A stretch of 64,000 bases of DNA from Parafilimonas terrae (GCF_900115755.1 NZ_FOXQ01000010.1:1-64000); one strand, 5' to 3'. Positions 50,710 to 60,579 are shown, counted from the first letter of the stretch. Made by a program: numbers and translations. The notes: generated from the letters alone by a model not told the origin.

Positions 50710-51840
50710 ATGAGCAGGAAAGGAAAAGTTTTAGTGGCAATGAGCGGCGGTATTGACAGTACCGTTACGGCGTTGATGCTTCATAATGAAGGATATGAAG
50801 TGGTGGGCATTACCATGAAAACATGGGATTATGCCAGCAGCGGCACCAGCAGTAAAGAAACAGGCTGCTGCAACCTCGATAGTTTTAACGATGCCCGCGC
50901 TGCGGCTGTACAGAATGGCTTCCCGCATTTTATTTTAGATATACGCGAAGAGTTTGGCGATTTTGTTATTGACAATTTTGTGGAAGAATATCTTGCCGGC
51001 AGAACGCCCAATCCCTGCGTGATGTGCAATACGCATATTAAATGGCGGGCTTTACTGAAGCGCGCCAATGCATTGGGTTGTGATTTTATTGCCACCGGGC
51101 ATTATGCCAATATTCAACAACATGAAAACGGCAGGTTTTATATAAGCAAAGGTTTGGATGAACTGAAAGACCAGAGCTATGTTTTATGGGGATTGCAGCA
51201 GGATTTATTAAGCCGTACTATTCTTCCGTTAGGGAAATATCATAAAACAGCAATACGCCAGATGGCGCACGATTACGGGTATCCTGAACTGGCTAAAAAA
51301 AGCGAGAGTTATGAAATTTGTTTTGTGCCTGATAATGATTACCGCGGCTTCTTAAAGCATCGTGTTAAGGGCCTTGAAGAAGAAGTTAACGGCGGCTGGT
51401 TTGTTGATAAAAACGGTTTGAAATTAGGACAGCATAAAGGCTATCCTTTTTATACTATCGGGCAACGGAAAGGTTTGGATATTGCCCTGGGCCGCCCTGT
51501 GTATGTAACGGCTATTGAACCTGCAACCAATACAGTTGTATTAGGTGATGAAGAAGATTTGCAGCAAACGGAAATGACAGTTACCAAATTAAACTGGCTT
51601 AAATACAATGGCATTGAAGACGGAAGAGAAGCATTCACAAAAATCCGTTATAAGGATAAAGGCGCGTTAAGCAATTTGTATAATGATGGCGGTAATATCC
51701 GCGTCAGGTTTTATGATAATGTAAAAAGCATTGCACCTGGTCAAAGTGCTGTGTTTTATGAAGGCGATGATGTAATTGGCGGTGGTATTATTCAAAGAGG
51801 CACAGTCCCGGCCTTTAACGCCGCTGTGTTTAATTCTTAA
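50710..51840 (+). CDS. mnmA: tRNA-specific 2-thiouridylase MnmA
   Basis: Thiolates uridine 34 of Lys, Glu and Gln tRNAs using ATP and persulfide sulfur. 376 residues. The PP-loop SGGIDSTVTALML is near residue 12, the catalytic Cys in NPCVMCNTHIKW near 98-101, and the second Cys in YEICFVPDNDYRGFL near 200. GQRKGLDIALGRPVYV is a family motif. It is complete. Its stop overlaps the acylphosphatase stop on the other strand. Confidence 0.97.
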   Translation: MSRKGKVLVAMSGGIDSTVTALMLHNEGYEVVGITMKTWDYASSGTSSKETGCCNLDSFNDARAAAVQNGFPHFILDIREEFGDFVIDNFVEEYLAGRTPNPCVMCNTHIKWRALLKRANALGCDFIATGHYANIQQHENGRFYISKGLDELKDQSYVLWGLQQDLLSRTILPLGKYHKTAIRQMAHDYGYPELAKKSESYEICFVPDNDYRGFLKHRVKGLEEEVNGGWFVDKNGLKLGQHKGYPFYTIGQRKGLDIALGRPVYVTAIEPATNTVVLGDEEDLQQTEMTVTKLNWLKYNGIEDGREAFTKIRYKDKGALSNLYNDGGNIRVRFYDNVKSIAPGQSAVFYEGDDVIGGGIIQRGTVPAFNAAVFNS

Positions 51841-52118
51841 TCGTAATGCACTGAAAAGTTTGAAAGATTTGTGTCTGCTGCCGCATCGCGGCTTTCCACC
51901 TTTTCTACATTTGCTGCTGGCGATCCCTGCCGGCACCATTCCAGCAGTTCAATAACAGCTTCTTTATTTCCTTGTGCGAACATTTCAACATCGCCGGATA
52001 TTATATTTTTTACCCACCCGCTCAAACCCAGTTCTGTGGCTTTTTGCTTGGCATACTTTCTAAAAAATACACCTTGCACTTTTCCTTTGATTATTATATG
52101 CTTTGCTGTTACCCCCAT
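51837..52118 (-). CDS. Acylphosphatase
   Basis: 93 residues. The catalytic signature GKVQGVFFRKYAKQKATELG has Arg near residue 20 and GWVKNIISGDVEMFAQG has the catalytic Asn near 38. Hydrolyses acyl phosphates. It is convergent to mnmA with a 4-bp overlap. Confidence 0.95.
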   Translation of the reverse strand: MGVTAKHIIIKGKVQGVFFRKYAKQKATELGLSGWVKNIISGDVEMFAQGNKEAVIELLEWCRQGSPAANVEKVESRDAAADTNLSNFSVHYD

Positions 52119-52272
52119 ATTATAAAATTGAGACCGGAAGATAATAAAGATGGTTTTCTGCTCAGCGTTTGCAAAAAATTTTTCTTCATCCCAACAAAAT
52201 CTTAAAGCACCTCAATTTTTTTAATGTTTAAAATTTCTGCTACATCTTTACGTTTAAGATCAAACCAATACA

Positions 52273-52893
52273 ATGAAACAATTCATTTTAATTATACTGG
52301 CACTAACAAGCTTAACCGCTATTAAGGCGCAATACAACGATGATAATTATGATGAGCCGGCAGGATTTAAAAAAGAGAATATATTTTTAGGTGGAAGCTT
52401 ATCGCTTGGCTTTGGATCGGGCAGTTTTGCTGTTGGCGGTAATCCCGAAATAGGCTATTCATTTAACAGGTGGATGGATGCAGGCGTTATTCTCAATCTT
52501 AATTACTACTCACAAAAAGATTATTACAATAGTGTGAAATATTCCAGCTTTAACTATGGAGGTGGCGTTTTTGTAAGGGCATGGCCGTGGCCCTTTTTAT
52601 TTGCACAATTGCAGCCTGAATTAAACTGGATTAATTACAAAGAGAAATATCTGAATTCTGATATCAGTTATAAAAATACAGTTAGCGCCGTAAGCTTAAT
52701 CGGAGGCGTGGGTTACGGGCAGCACATCGTAAACCAGGGCAGCTATTTTTTTATGATTGGCTTGGATCTGCTTAAGGATAAGTACTCCCCATATCTTGAC
52801 GGATATGGCCACCCAACGCCCATCATCCGCGGCGGCTTTGATATTTATCTTAAACCATCAAGGAAATCAACTCCTTCGGGTCCGATATTGTAA
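52273..52893 (+). CDS. Outer-membrane beta-barrel-like protein
   Basis: 206 residues with a signal peptide (MKQFILIILALTSLTAIKAQ) and alternating aromatic/hydrophobic strands (FLGGSLSLGFGSGSFAVGG, YSFNRWMDAGVILNLNYYS), ending in IIRGGFDIYLK before a short tail. It resembles small eight-stranded barrels of Bacteroidota. The terminal residue is not the usual aromatic because of a PSRKSTPSGPIL extension. The last 44 bp overlap the convergent LOG gene. Confidence 0.78.
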   Translation: MKQFILIILALTSLTAIKAQYNDDNYDEPAGFKKENIFLGGSLSLGFGSGSFAVGGNPEIGYSFNRWMDAGVILNLNYYSQKDYYNSVKYSSFNYGGGVFVRAWPWPFLFAQLQPELNWINYKEKYLNSDISYKNTVSAVSLIGGVGYGQHIVNQGSYFFMIGLDLLKDKYSPYLDGYGHPTPIIRGGFDIYLKPSRKSTPSGPIL

Positions 52894-53386
52894 AAAAACT
52901 TTCATTCCAGGGCGTATATAAAAAACCTTCGCGTTGCATCTGATCTAAATGCGCCAGCAGGTTGTTATAATAGCCATCCGAATTAAGCAGGATGATGGTT
53001 TTATCATGAATGCTCAGGTTGTTCCAGGTTATCATTTCAAACAATTCATCCATTGTGCCAAAGCCGCCGGGCAGAATGATAGCGGCTTCGCATAATTCAA
53101 ACATTTTCTTTTTACGCTCATGCATGGTTTCAACAACGTGCAGGGTTTCCAGTTCATCATGTATATCTTCTTTTTCGCTTAATAAAGAAGGAATAACACC
53201 CGTTACTTTTCCATTATTTTTTATAGCTGCATTGGCCACAACGCCCATCAGGCCTCTTCTTCCGCCGCCATATACCAGATGAATATTTTTTTGCGCAAGT
53301 AATACACCAACAGCTTCGGCGTGTTGTGCAAATAATTTATTATTCCCAAACTTGGAGCCGCAGAAAACGGCAATTGAATTCCACAT
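52850..53386 (-). CDS. LOG-family protein (TIGR00730)
   Basis: 178 residues. SIAVFCGSKFGNN, LVYGGGRRGLMGVVANAAI, MHERKKKMFE and PGGFGTMDELFEMITW contain the PGGxGTxxE motif. In characterised members this is cytokinin-riboside 5'-monophosphate phosphoribohydrolase activity or AMP nucleosidase-like; in bacteria the role is uncertain. It shares 44 bp antiparallel with the OMP gene, an unusually long convergent overlap. Confidence 0.9.
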   Translation of the reverse strand: MWNSIAVFCGSKFGNNKLFAQHAEAVGVLLAQKNIHLVYGGGRRGLMGVVANAAIKNNGKVTGVIPSLLSEKEDIHDELETLHVVETMHERKKKMFELCEAAIILPGGFGTMDELFEMITWNNLSIHDKTIILLNSDGYYNNLLAHLDQMQREGFLYTPWNESFFTISDPKELISLMV

Positions 53387-53498
53387 CTGATTTTTGAATG
53401 CAAGTTATTATTGATTTGCTCAGCAGCTATTAATCTTTAATGAATTTTATCAGCTTAAACCACAGTATGCTTAATTTGCAACAAACCTTCATTAAACA

Positions 53499-54896
53499 AT
53501 GAATTATCTTATAAAGAACGCAACGGTTGTAAACGAAAACAAAACCTTTCACAGCGATATATTAATTAAAGATGGAAGGATTGAAAAGATTGCGCCCAAT
53601 ATCAGCCTTAAATATGTGATAAAAGAAATTGATGCAACCGGCCTGCATTTGCTGCCCGGCGCTATTGACGACCAGGTGCATTTTCGTGAACCGGGCTTAA
53701 CACATAAGGCAACTATTTATACGGAATCCAAAGCGGCTGTTGCAGGCGGCGTTACCAGTTTTATGGAAATGCCCAACACGCAACCGCCGGCTTTTACACA
53801 ACAATTGCTGGAAGACAAATACAGCATTGGCAAGCATACTTCACTCGCCAACTATTCCTTTTTCATGGGCACCAGCAACGATAATTATGATGAAGTAATG
53901 CGTTGCAACGAAAAGCGTAAAGACATTTGCGGTGTAAAGATTTTCATGGGTTCTTCCACCGGAAATTTACTTGTTGACAGCCCGCTGGCGCTTGATAAAA
54001 TTTTCGGCAATTCAGAATTATTGATTGCCACGCATTGTGAAGATGAAAAGATCATCAAAGAAAATTTTGCAAGATTAAAAGCAGAAAAAGGCACGCTTCA
54101 GCCTTCCGACCATCCTGTTATAAGAAATGAAGAAGCCTGTTTTGAATCATCATTTCGAGCTATACAATTTGCCAAGAAATACGGAAGCCGCCTGCATATC
54201 CTGCATATCAGCACTGAAAAAGAATTGCAGTTATTTACCAATTTAATTCCTTTAAAAGAAAAGAAAATTACTTGTGAGGTTTGTGTACACCACTTGCATT
54301 TTACCAGCGATGATTATGAACGCCTCGGCAACCAGATTAAATGCAACCCTGCTATAAAATCATCAAATAATAAAGCGGCTTTATGGCCTGCTTTGCTTGA
54401 TGACAGGCTTGATGTTATCGCCACCGATCATGCACCGCACACCTTGGAAGAAAAAGGTTTTTACAGGAACGGCGAAGGGCTGTTGGCTCCCTCTCCTTTG
54501 GAGAGGGCCGGGGTGAGGTCTTCTTACGAAAAAGCGCATTCCGGCTTACCATTGGTGCAGCATTCATTAATGCTGATGCTGCATTATTATAAAGAAGGAA
54601 AGATAACGCTGGAGAAGATTGTTGAAAAAATGAGCCATGCCGTGGCTACCTGTTTCAGCATTGAAGACCGAGGCTTTATACGCGAAGGTTATTTTGCAGA
54701 TTTAGTGCTGGTGGATTTAGATAAACCCTTCACTGTAAACAAGGAAAACATTTTATATAAATGCGGCTGGAGCCCGCTGGAAGGCTTTACATTTCCTTCA
54801 TCGGTTACACATACTTTTATAAACGGCAACTTAATTTATGCAAATGGAGCGTTTGATGAATCTAATAAGGGAATGAGATTAAGATTTATGCGTTAG
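53499..54896 (+). CDS. Dihydroorotase
   Basis: Amidohydrolase of pyrimidine synthesis, 465 residues. Zinc ligands are in DDQVHFREPGLTHKATIY near residue 58 and in HILHIS and ATDHAPHTLEEKG. At about residues 327-341 the sequence reads LLAPSPLERAGVRS, encoded by a CCTCTCC-TTT-GGAGAGG repeat, between the DHAPHTLEEK and GLPLVQHSLMLML motifs, where relatives have only about ten residues. The insert is in frame and the catalytic parts are intact, so activity is likely. Confidence 0.93.
   Translation: MNYLIKNATVVNENKTFHSDILIKDGRIEKIAPNISLKYVIKEIDATGLHLLPGAIDDQVHFREPGLTHKATIYTESKAAVAGGVTSFMEMPNTQPPAFTQQLLEDKYSIGKHTSLANYSFFMGTSNDNYDEVMRCNEKRKDICGVKIFMGSSTGNLLVDSPLALDKIFGNSELLIATHCEDEKIIKENFARLKAEKGTLQPSDHPVIRNEEACFESSFRAIQFAKKYGSRLHILHISTEKELQLFTNLIPLKEKKITCEVCVHHLHFTSDDYERLGNQIKCNPAIKSSNNKAALWPALLDDRLDVIATDHAPHTLEEKGFYRNGEGLLAPSPLERAGVRSSYEKAHSGLPLVQHSLMLMLHYYKEGKITLEKIVEKMSHAVATCFSIEDRGFIREGYFADLVLVDLDKPFTVNKENILYKCGWSPLEGFTFPSSVTHTFINGNLIYANGAFDESNKGMRLRFMR
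54485..54519 (+). repeat. Palindromic repeat inside the dihydroorotase gene
   Basis: CCCTCTCC-TTT-GGAGAGGG (54489-54507) is a perfect palindrome, followed by CCGGGGTGAGGT. This sequence type is a common dispersed repeat of several bacterial phyla; here it is translated as APSPLERAGVR. Confidence 0.8.
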
Positions 54897-54962
54897 TTGA
54901 TTAGTTGACTGGTTGCCTCGTTCATACATTCCTTATCAATCAACTTCTCAACAAATCAACTA
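54892..54962. repeat. Inverted heptamer repeat after dihydroorotase
   Basis: GTTAGTTGATTAGTTGACTG and CAATCAACTTCTCAACAAAT with TCAACTAA are inverted in blocks; the repeat begins at the stop codon of the dihydroorotase gene and reaches to 8 bp before the next start. It is similar to 36640-36742. Confidence 0.75.
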
Positions 54963-54969
54963 AAAACAC

Positions 54970-56286
54970 ATGCACATAGACAAAACAACACTCTACGATC
55001 TTTCCATATTCGATCATAACGAAGAGCAGTCTTTAATGCACCACCTCAATTTTTGCAAAACGAGCAATGGTGTTATATGGCTGGAATATTATCTTAAAAC
55101 CACTCTTTCTTCCATAGCTGAAATTGAAGAGCGCCAGCAGGTGCTGCAGCAAATAATCGCTGTACATAATCAATGGCCTGAAATTATTACCAACGGCTCT
55201 GTGTTAATGATTGAAAAGTTTTACGAATCGCATATTGATAATATTCCCAAAAGCACCGATATCATCAGCAGCAATATTTATAAAGTTGTATATGCGCCTG
55301 ATTATTCACTGCTTCGTTATTCTGTTTCCCATTTTATTGATTTTATACAGGGCATGCACGGCATTTATCAATTGCTGTACAAACCAAACAACCCGGCGGC
55401 GCTGCATGTGCTGATGGAACGCACCAGGATGCTGTTGGCCAAACCCATTGTGCAGGAAATTATTCAGTATAAAAAAGAAAAAAAATTATCATTGCCCGCT
55501 GTTTTAAAGTTCGGGCATTTTATACGTTTTCATTATAAGCAGGATGCGCAGGAACTGATTGAAATTTACAGCCGGCTCGATGCTTTATACAGTCTTGCCA
55601 CTGCCTGCATAAAATATCAATTTACTTTTCCGCAGTTTACGCAGGATATCGTTCCGCATTTTGAGGCCATACAATTATATCATCCATTACTGCCCACTCC
55701 TGTTGCATACAATATTGCATTAACCCCGCAAAAAAATTTTTTATTTCTCACCGGCGCTAATATGGCCGGCAAAAGCACTTTTATAAAAGCTGTTGGCATC
55801 AGCGTTTATCTTTCGCATATCGGTATGGGCGTACCTGCCCGGCATTTGCAATTGAATTTCTTTGACGGATTAATCAGTAATATCCATGTGATTGATAACA
55901 TTATAAAAGGCGAAAGTTATTTCTTTAATGAAGTGCAGCGCATCCGCAAAACCATTGAGCAAATAACCGACGGTAAAAACTGGCTGGTGCTGATTGATGA
56001 ATTGTTTAAAGGCACCAATGTGCAGGACGCCATGAAATGCAGTTCAACCGTGATTGAAGGCTTACTTAAAATACGCAGTGCTTTATTTATTCTCTCCACG
56101 CATTTATATGAAATTGGTGATGGATTAAAACAATTCCCCAACATACTTTTCCGTTATTTTGAAACTGAAGTAAAAGATGAACAACTTTACTTCAACTATA
56201 CTTTAAAAGAAGGCATCAGCAACGACCGTTTGGGTTATTTAATATTGAAGAAAGAAGGTGTGGTGGATTTGCTGAGAGAGTTATAA
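54970..56286 (+). CDS. MutS-family ATPase lacking the mismatch-recognition domain
   Basis: 438 residues with clamp-like helical N-terminal part and a MutS-type ATPase: TGANMAGKSTFIKAVG (Walker A near 271), VLIDELFKGTNVQDA (Walker B near 340) and STHLYEIGDG. The N-terminal Phe-x-Glu DNA mismatch motif is absent. It belongs to the short MutS-like proteins of Bacteroidota whose role is unknown. A heptamer repeat separates it from the preceding gene. Confidence 0.85.
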   Translation: MHIDKTTLYDLSIFDHNEEQSLMHHLNFCKTSNGVIWLEYYLKTTLSSIAEIEERQQVLQQIIAVHNQWPEIITNGSVLMIEKFYESHIDNIPKSTDIISSNIYKVVYAPDYSLLRYSVSHFIDFIQGMHGIYQLLYKPNNPAALHVLMERTRMLLAKPIVQEIIQYKKEKKLSLPAVLKFGHFIRFHYKQDAQELIEIYSRLDALYSLATACIKYQFTFPQFTQDIVPHFEAIQLYHPLLPTPVAYNIALTPQKNFLFLTGANMAGKSTFIKAVGISVYLSHIGMGVPARHLQLNFFDGLISNIHVIDNIIKGESYFFNEVQRIRKTIEQITDGKNWLVLIDELFKGTNVQDAMKCSSTVIEGLLKIRSALFILSTHLYEIGDGLKQFPNILFRYFETEVKDEQLYFNYTLKEGISNDRLGYLILKKEGVVDLLREL

Positions 56287-56351
56287 ACAACTGCTATCAA
56301 TAAAATTAATGCTCTTGTCGTGGCAAGGTGCCACCTAAACTTTACAACTCA

Positions 56352-56800
56352 ATGAACTGGAAGCGGCTTATACTCTTTTGTGCACTCTGCATAGTTGCAT
56401 TTTGGGTTATTAAAATTGCTTATCTTGTTTTGCAGATAAGTGCTATTAATCCCCCAATGAAAGAATATAATTTTTCTTTAAACAGGATGACCTTGTAAAT
56501 AAGATATACAATATTGATGAAGCTGATGATAACTTAAATTTTAAAATAACCGACACAACAGGTACTGTAGAAAATGGATTTAGATATTATGCGGACGTTC
56601 ATCTAAAGAGCAATGGCACTTCATATACTTTCAACCTCGTTTATCATCAATCAGGTAAAGAACATTCCAAAATAGGTTTAGTTGGAGCATTTGACAACAC
56701 CAATAAATTCGGCGGCTACCAAAGCAATGGCAAAGACATGCAAAACCTGATTGATACTTTTGAAAATAAGTTTATTTACAGGATCAGTAACAATCCATAA
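56352..56800 (+). pseudogene. Frameshifted membrane-anchored hypothetical gene
   Basis: ATG 56352 opens a signal-anchor (MNWKRLILFCALCIVAFWVI) and runs to a TAA at 56496. A second frame, open from 56471 to the TAA at 56798, continues with QDDLVNKIYNIDEADDN, YYADVHLKSNGTSYTFNLVY and GAFDNTNKFGGYQSNGKD. Adding one A to the TTTAAACAGG run (about 56478-56486) joins them into a protein of about 149 residues with a soluble extracytoplasmic domain. It may be a real loss or a sequencing error in a homopolymer. Confidence 0.7.
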
Positions 56801-56823
56801 ACAAAAAATACTACCCTGTTTCT

Positions 56824-57020
56824 TTAGCTAAAACAGGAAGCACCAAACCACGTTCCCGCAAGCGCCATTATCGGCAGTACAAAATGAGAAGTTGCCGTGG
56901 CCACATGCGCCGGAAAATCGAGCAGGCTTATTAATGCGGGCACATGATAATGCCGCCACCAATTCCTAAAAAGCTTGATAGGAGCCCACAAAAAAACTCA
57001 GTATTATACCAGTGCAGATG
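56824..57020 (-). pseudogene. TauE/SafE-type permease remnant
   Basis: On the minus strand the frame reads CGLLSSFLGIGGGIIM and then breaks. One base away the frame continues PALISLLDFPAHVATATSHF and VLPIMALAGTWFGASCFS before a stop at 56824. GIGGG followed by P-A-L and A-TATS is the repeated half-motif of TauE/SafE anion permeases. Only about 60 codons remain, so the gene is truncated at both ends and frameshifted. No other recognisable gene lies in 56801-57150. Confidence 0.55.
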
Positions 57021-57082
57021 TTGAATAATAATTCACCCGGCCTGTAAAACAAATTTTACAACGGGCTATACCGCAAAACACA

Positions 57083-57126
57083 AAAGGCACCAGGCGTTAA
57101 TCTTTTCGCGCCTTAGTGCCTTTGTG
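57083..57126 (-). terminator. Hairpin after the DUF2723 gene
   Basis: AAAGGCAC-C-AGGCG and CGCCT-TA-GTGCCTTT pair around a 10-nt loop, just beyond the stop of the minus-strand gene at 57151. Confidence 0.5.
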
Positions 57127-57150
57127 GCTAAAGTTATTTTTTAATGCTTA

Positions 57151-60100
57151 TTATTTAGCGGTATCTGTTGAATCTACAGCCGGCTTTAACTCCCCGCCTT
57201 CTTCAGGCGCTTTGGGAAGATTGCCGCCACCTAATACCTGCTGCACCTGGCTCAGGCGGTCCAGTAATTCCTGGGCGCCCTGTTTTTCATATGTTAATCC
57301 ATTTGCCTGCCAGCCTGAAAGCGAATTATAATATTTCATCTGCTGTTGCAAATCCTTTTTTACAGAGTTGGCAACTTTCTCAGCCAGCGCCTTATCATCT
57401 GCCATATAAGCTGCCTGCATTACAGCCAGTGAAAGCTGGTTATGATCGTTGCCGCGGCTAACCATTCCATAAGGGAAGTTTTCCTGCAGCATATTCTTAT
57501 CCACTTTTTGCAACACAGCTTTTGCCGAATCTTTTTTGCCTTTTTCAATCAAGTCAAATGCAAGGTCAACTTCAGCTTTACGTATTGTGTTTAAATGCCT
57601 GCGGTTTTCTTCATCAAAATAAACACCGGGAATATTGGCGCTGCCAAACCCGAATTTATTCATGATTACATTATACGTCCAGTTAGTATTTACACCGCTG
57701 CCTTCAACCGGCACAAGGCGGTAAGACAAACCATCCCTGCGTATATAATTACTAAATCCAAGTTCACCGTAAGGCATGGTGAAATAGATAGGACGTTTCC
57801 ATTTATTGGCAGCAATCACGCATAAAATAGCCAGGTCATTCTTATACAAATTATTTTTAGGAATGCTGAAACGAACGGCATCCACAATACTGTCGTTTGC
57901 GTTAACAGTACCATTGCTTAATACGAGCTGCTTATCAACCGGCAGTGCAACTTTATGTACCGGGAAAGTATTATACCGGTTACCGTTTTGTGCGCCAACC
58001 AGCGAAACATCGCTTCCCACATAATCTTTCATCATCTGGTAAAGATCATAAAAGCGGTCTTCAGGAAATTGCGGGTTTGCGTTAAAGAAAACCACGTCGC
58101 GGTTGTTACCTTCAATCTGGTCTGCGGAAAGAATTAAATCAATCGGATCGCTTTCATTCACTTTATAGCGAAGCTGATTCACGTACCAGTCTGTGCCAAG
58201 CAAGCTTGTATTAATAACACGAATGTCGCGGCGCACACCTTCTACTTCCTGTGCATACCAAAGCGGGTAAGTATCATTATCGCCAAAGGTGAAAAGAATA
58301 GCATTGGGCGCGCAGCTTTCAAGATAATCTTTGGCTATATCGCGGGCCAGTTGCTTTTTGCTGCGGTCATGATCGTCCCACTCCTGCTGGCCCATTAACA
58401 CCGGCACCGCCAGTGATACAGCTATAGCTGCGTAAGCAATGGTTGAGGGGCTTTTCAGCATTTTAAAAATATAAGGAACGCCTGCTGCAATAGCGCCAAA
58501 CAAAATGGCAAAACCAATACCGAGCCCTATGCCGCCGCCCGCTGCAAGTGCGCCAAATAAAAACAGCGCTGCAAAAATGCCGCCTGAGATTAACATTGAT
58601 TTTAACGCCTTCGGGTCCCATTTGGTGGCCATTTCTGTAAAGTAAGGTACCGCCAGGCCAATCCATATTGCAAATGCATAGAAAGAACCCACATAAGCAT
58701 AATCACGTTCACGCGGCTGGTAACCTGCCTGGTTAAGATAAATGACAATGGCAAAGCCGGTGAAATAAAAAAGTAAAAGTGTAACCAAAGCATCACTGCC
58801 TTTTTTGCGGAAATGATAGAACATGCCGATCAATCCCAGAATAAAGGGCAGCATAAACATGGTGTTATGCGCTTTATTGTGTTTTATGCTGTCAGGCAAA
58901 TAGGTTTGATCGCCATACAATGCGCTATCCATAAACGGAATGCCTGAAATCCAGTTGCCATCGCGTACATTGCCTGCATATAAACCTTGCAAATCATTTT
59001 CCCTGCCGCTAAAATTCCAAAAGAAATAGCGCAGGTACATGAAGTAATTCTGGTAGCTTACAAAGAAACGCATGTTATCCATGAAAGTAGGCGGGCGCTC
59101 ATAAGTGCCGTCCTGCTTTTTCTGAATGCCCATAAACACGGCATAATAATCCGCATGGTTCTGGTCGTTGCTGGCATCCCACATACGCGGGAAAACCATT
59201 TTATCTTCCTTATTGTAAACGTATTTATAGCTGCGGACAACCTTTATGTATTTGTCTTTACTTTTCTGGTAAGAATCAGATTCTTTAGAATCGATGGGCT
59301 GCGCTGTAAATTTTTGTCCATACAGTATGGGAAAATCACCATATTGTTCACGGCCAAGATAACCAACCAGGCTCATAGGGTTATCTACATTATACATGTC
59401 AACAGCAGGATCTGCATTACTGCGTATAAGCGTGGTTAAATAAGAGCTATAACCTATCAGCATAAAAGCCAGGCACCATAAACCGAGGCGCAAATAATAC
59501 CAGCTTTTTTTTGAAGCAACACGCAGGCCGAGCCATATAAGCGCCGCCAAAAGCACAAAAAATACGGTAAAGCCGGAGAAGAATGGCATGCCCAGTGAAT
59601 TCACAAAAAAGATGTCGAAATAACCGGCAGCCTTAATTGTTACCTGGATTACGCCCACCTGTACTACACCAACGATAATACAGCTAAGTACAAAGAATAT
59701 GTAAGTGCCACCATAAAAATCTTTACGGTCTTTATTATAGCCTTCAACCAAATATAATAAACCTATTGCTGCTGCTGCACCTAAAAGAATAAGGCCCGCA
59801 ACAGTAGCGTCCATTGGCACACCCCTTGAACTGTCGGCCTGCGCACTGGCGCTTGCCAACGCCACAATAAAACCTAAAATACCACCGATAACAGTAAGCC
59901 TTATAAAATATTTTCTTATAACCTCATAACGGAAATGTTCGCGCTTGCGGAAGAAATAAACCATTACAATAGCAGGGATGGTTAGCAGGTTCAGCAGGTG
60001 CACACCAATGGATAAGCCCATCAGGAAGAAGATCAACACAATCCATCTGTCAGCACCGGGTTCATCAGCCGTATGTTCCCATTTAAGAATGGCCCAGAAA

Positions 60101-60579
60101 ACAATGGCGGTAAAGAAAGAACTTAATGCATATACTTCACCTTCAACAGCGCTGTACCAGAATGAATCGGTAAATGTATAAGCTAATGCACCAATTATAC
60201 CAGCGCCCATAATGGTTACCAGTTGCGTTTTGGTTAGCTCGTTATTGTTCTTGCTGTTGCCCAGCGCAATACGGCGGGCAAAATGCGTTATCGTCCAAAA
60301 TAAAAATAAGATGGTAAAGCCGCTGGCAAGAGCGTTCATAATATTCACGGCTTTAGCGGCGGTCATAGGGTTATCGCCAAACAGCACTATGAAAATTCTG
60401 CCCAGCAAAACAAACAATGGCGCACCGGGCGGGTGCGGAATCTGTACTTTAAAAGCACTGCTCACAAATTCACCGCAATCCCAAAGGCTGCCGCCAGCTT
60501 CGCTGGTCATTATATAAACAGTACAGGCAATAAGGCAAACTATCCAGCCCGTATAATTATTAATGCGCTTGAAGTTCAT
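57151..60579 (-). CDS. DUF2723 (GT117) membrane glycosyltransferase
   Basis: 1142 residues. Some 13 or more membrane helices lie in two blocks (about 10-430 and 640-790). The N-terminal SLWDCGEFVSSAFKVQIPHP, GAPLFVLLGRIF and SEAGGSLWDCG signature defines the family, with the ExD-type acidic pair expected in WDCGEF. A large C-terminal extracytoplasmic domain (about 800-1140) follows. Members act like protein O-mannosyltransferases on secreted proteins in Bacteroidota. It ends in an Asp/Lys-rich tail. The gene stands alone with a TAGGTTTG -7 box (minus, 60626-60619). Confidence 0.88.
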   Translation of the reverse strand: MNFKRINNYTGWIVCLIACTVYIMTSEAGGSLWDCGEFVSSAFKVQIPHPPGAPLFVLLGRIFIVLFGDNPMTAAKAVNIMNALASGFTILFLFWTITHFARRIALGNSKNNNELTKTQLVTIMGAGIIGALAYTFTDSFWYSAVEGEVYALSSFFTAIVFWAILKWEHTADEPGADRWIVLIFFLMGLSIGVHLLNLLTIPAIVMVYFFRKREHFRYEVIRKYFIRLTVIGGILGFIVALASASAQADSSRGVPMDATVAGLILLGAAAAIGLLYLVEGYNKDRKDFYGGTYIFFVLSCIIVGVVQVGVIQVTIKAAGYFDIFFVNSLGMPFFSGFTVFFVLLAALIWLGLRVASKKSWYYLRLGLWCLAFMLIGYSSYLTTLIRSNADPAVDMYNVDNPMSLVGYLGREQYGDFPILYGQKFTAQPIDSKESDSYQKSKDKYIKVVRSYKYVYNKEDKMVFPRMWDASNDQNHADYYAVFMGIQKKQDGTYERPPTFMDNMRFFVSYQNYFMYLRYFFWNFSGRENDLQGLYAGNVRDGNWISGIPFMDSALYGDQTYLPDSIKHNKAHNTMFMLPFILGLIGMFYHFRKKGSDALVTLLLFYFTGFAIVIYLNQAGYQPRERDYAYVGSFYAFAIWIGLAVPYFTEMATKWDPKALKSMLISGGIFAALFLFGALAAGGGIGLGIGFAILFGAIAAGVPYIFKMLKSPSTIAYAAIAVSLAVPVLMGQQEWDDHDRSKKQLARDIAKDYLESCAPNAILFTFGDNDTYPLWYAQEVEGVRRDIRVINTSLLGTDWYVNQLRYKVNESDPIDLILSADQIEGNNRDVVFFNANPQFPEDRFYDLYQMMKDYVGSDVSLVGAQNGNRYNTFPVHKVALPVDKQLVLSNGTVNANDSIVDAVRFSIPKNNLYKNDLAILCVIAANKWKRPIYFTMPYGELGFSNYIRRDGLSYRLVPVEGSGVNTNWTYNVIMNKFGFGSANIPGVYFDEENRRHLNTIRKAEVDLAFDLIEKGKKDSAKAVLQKVDKNMLQENFPYGMVSRGNDHNQLSLAVMQAAYMADDKALAEKVANSVKKDLQQQMKYYNSLSGWQANGLTYEKQGAQELLDRLSQVQQVLGGGNLPKAPEEGGELKPAVDSTDTAK

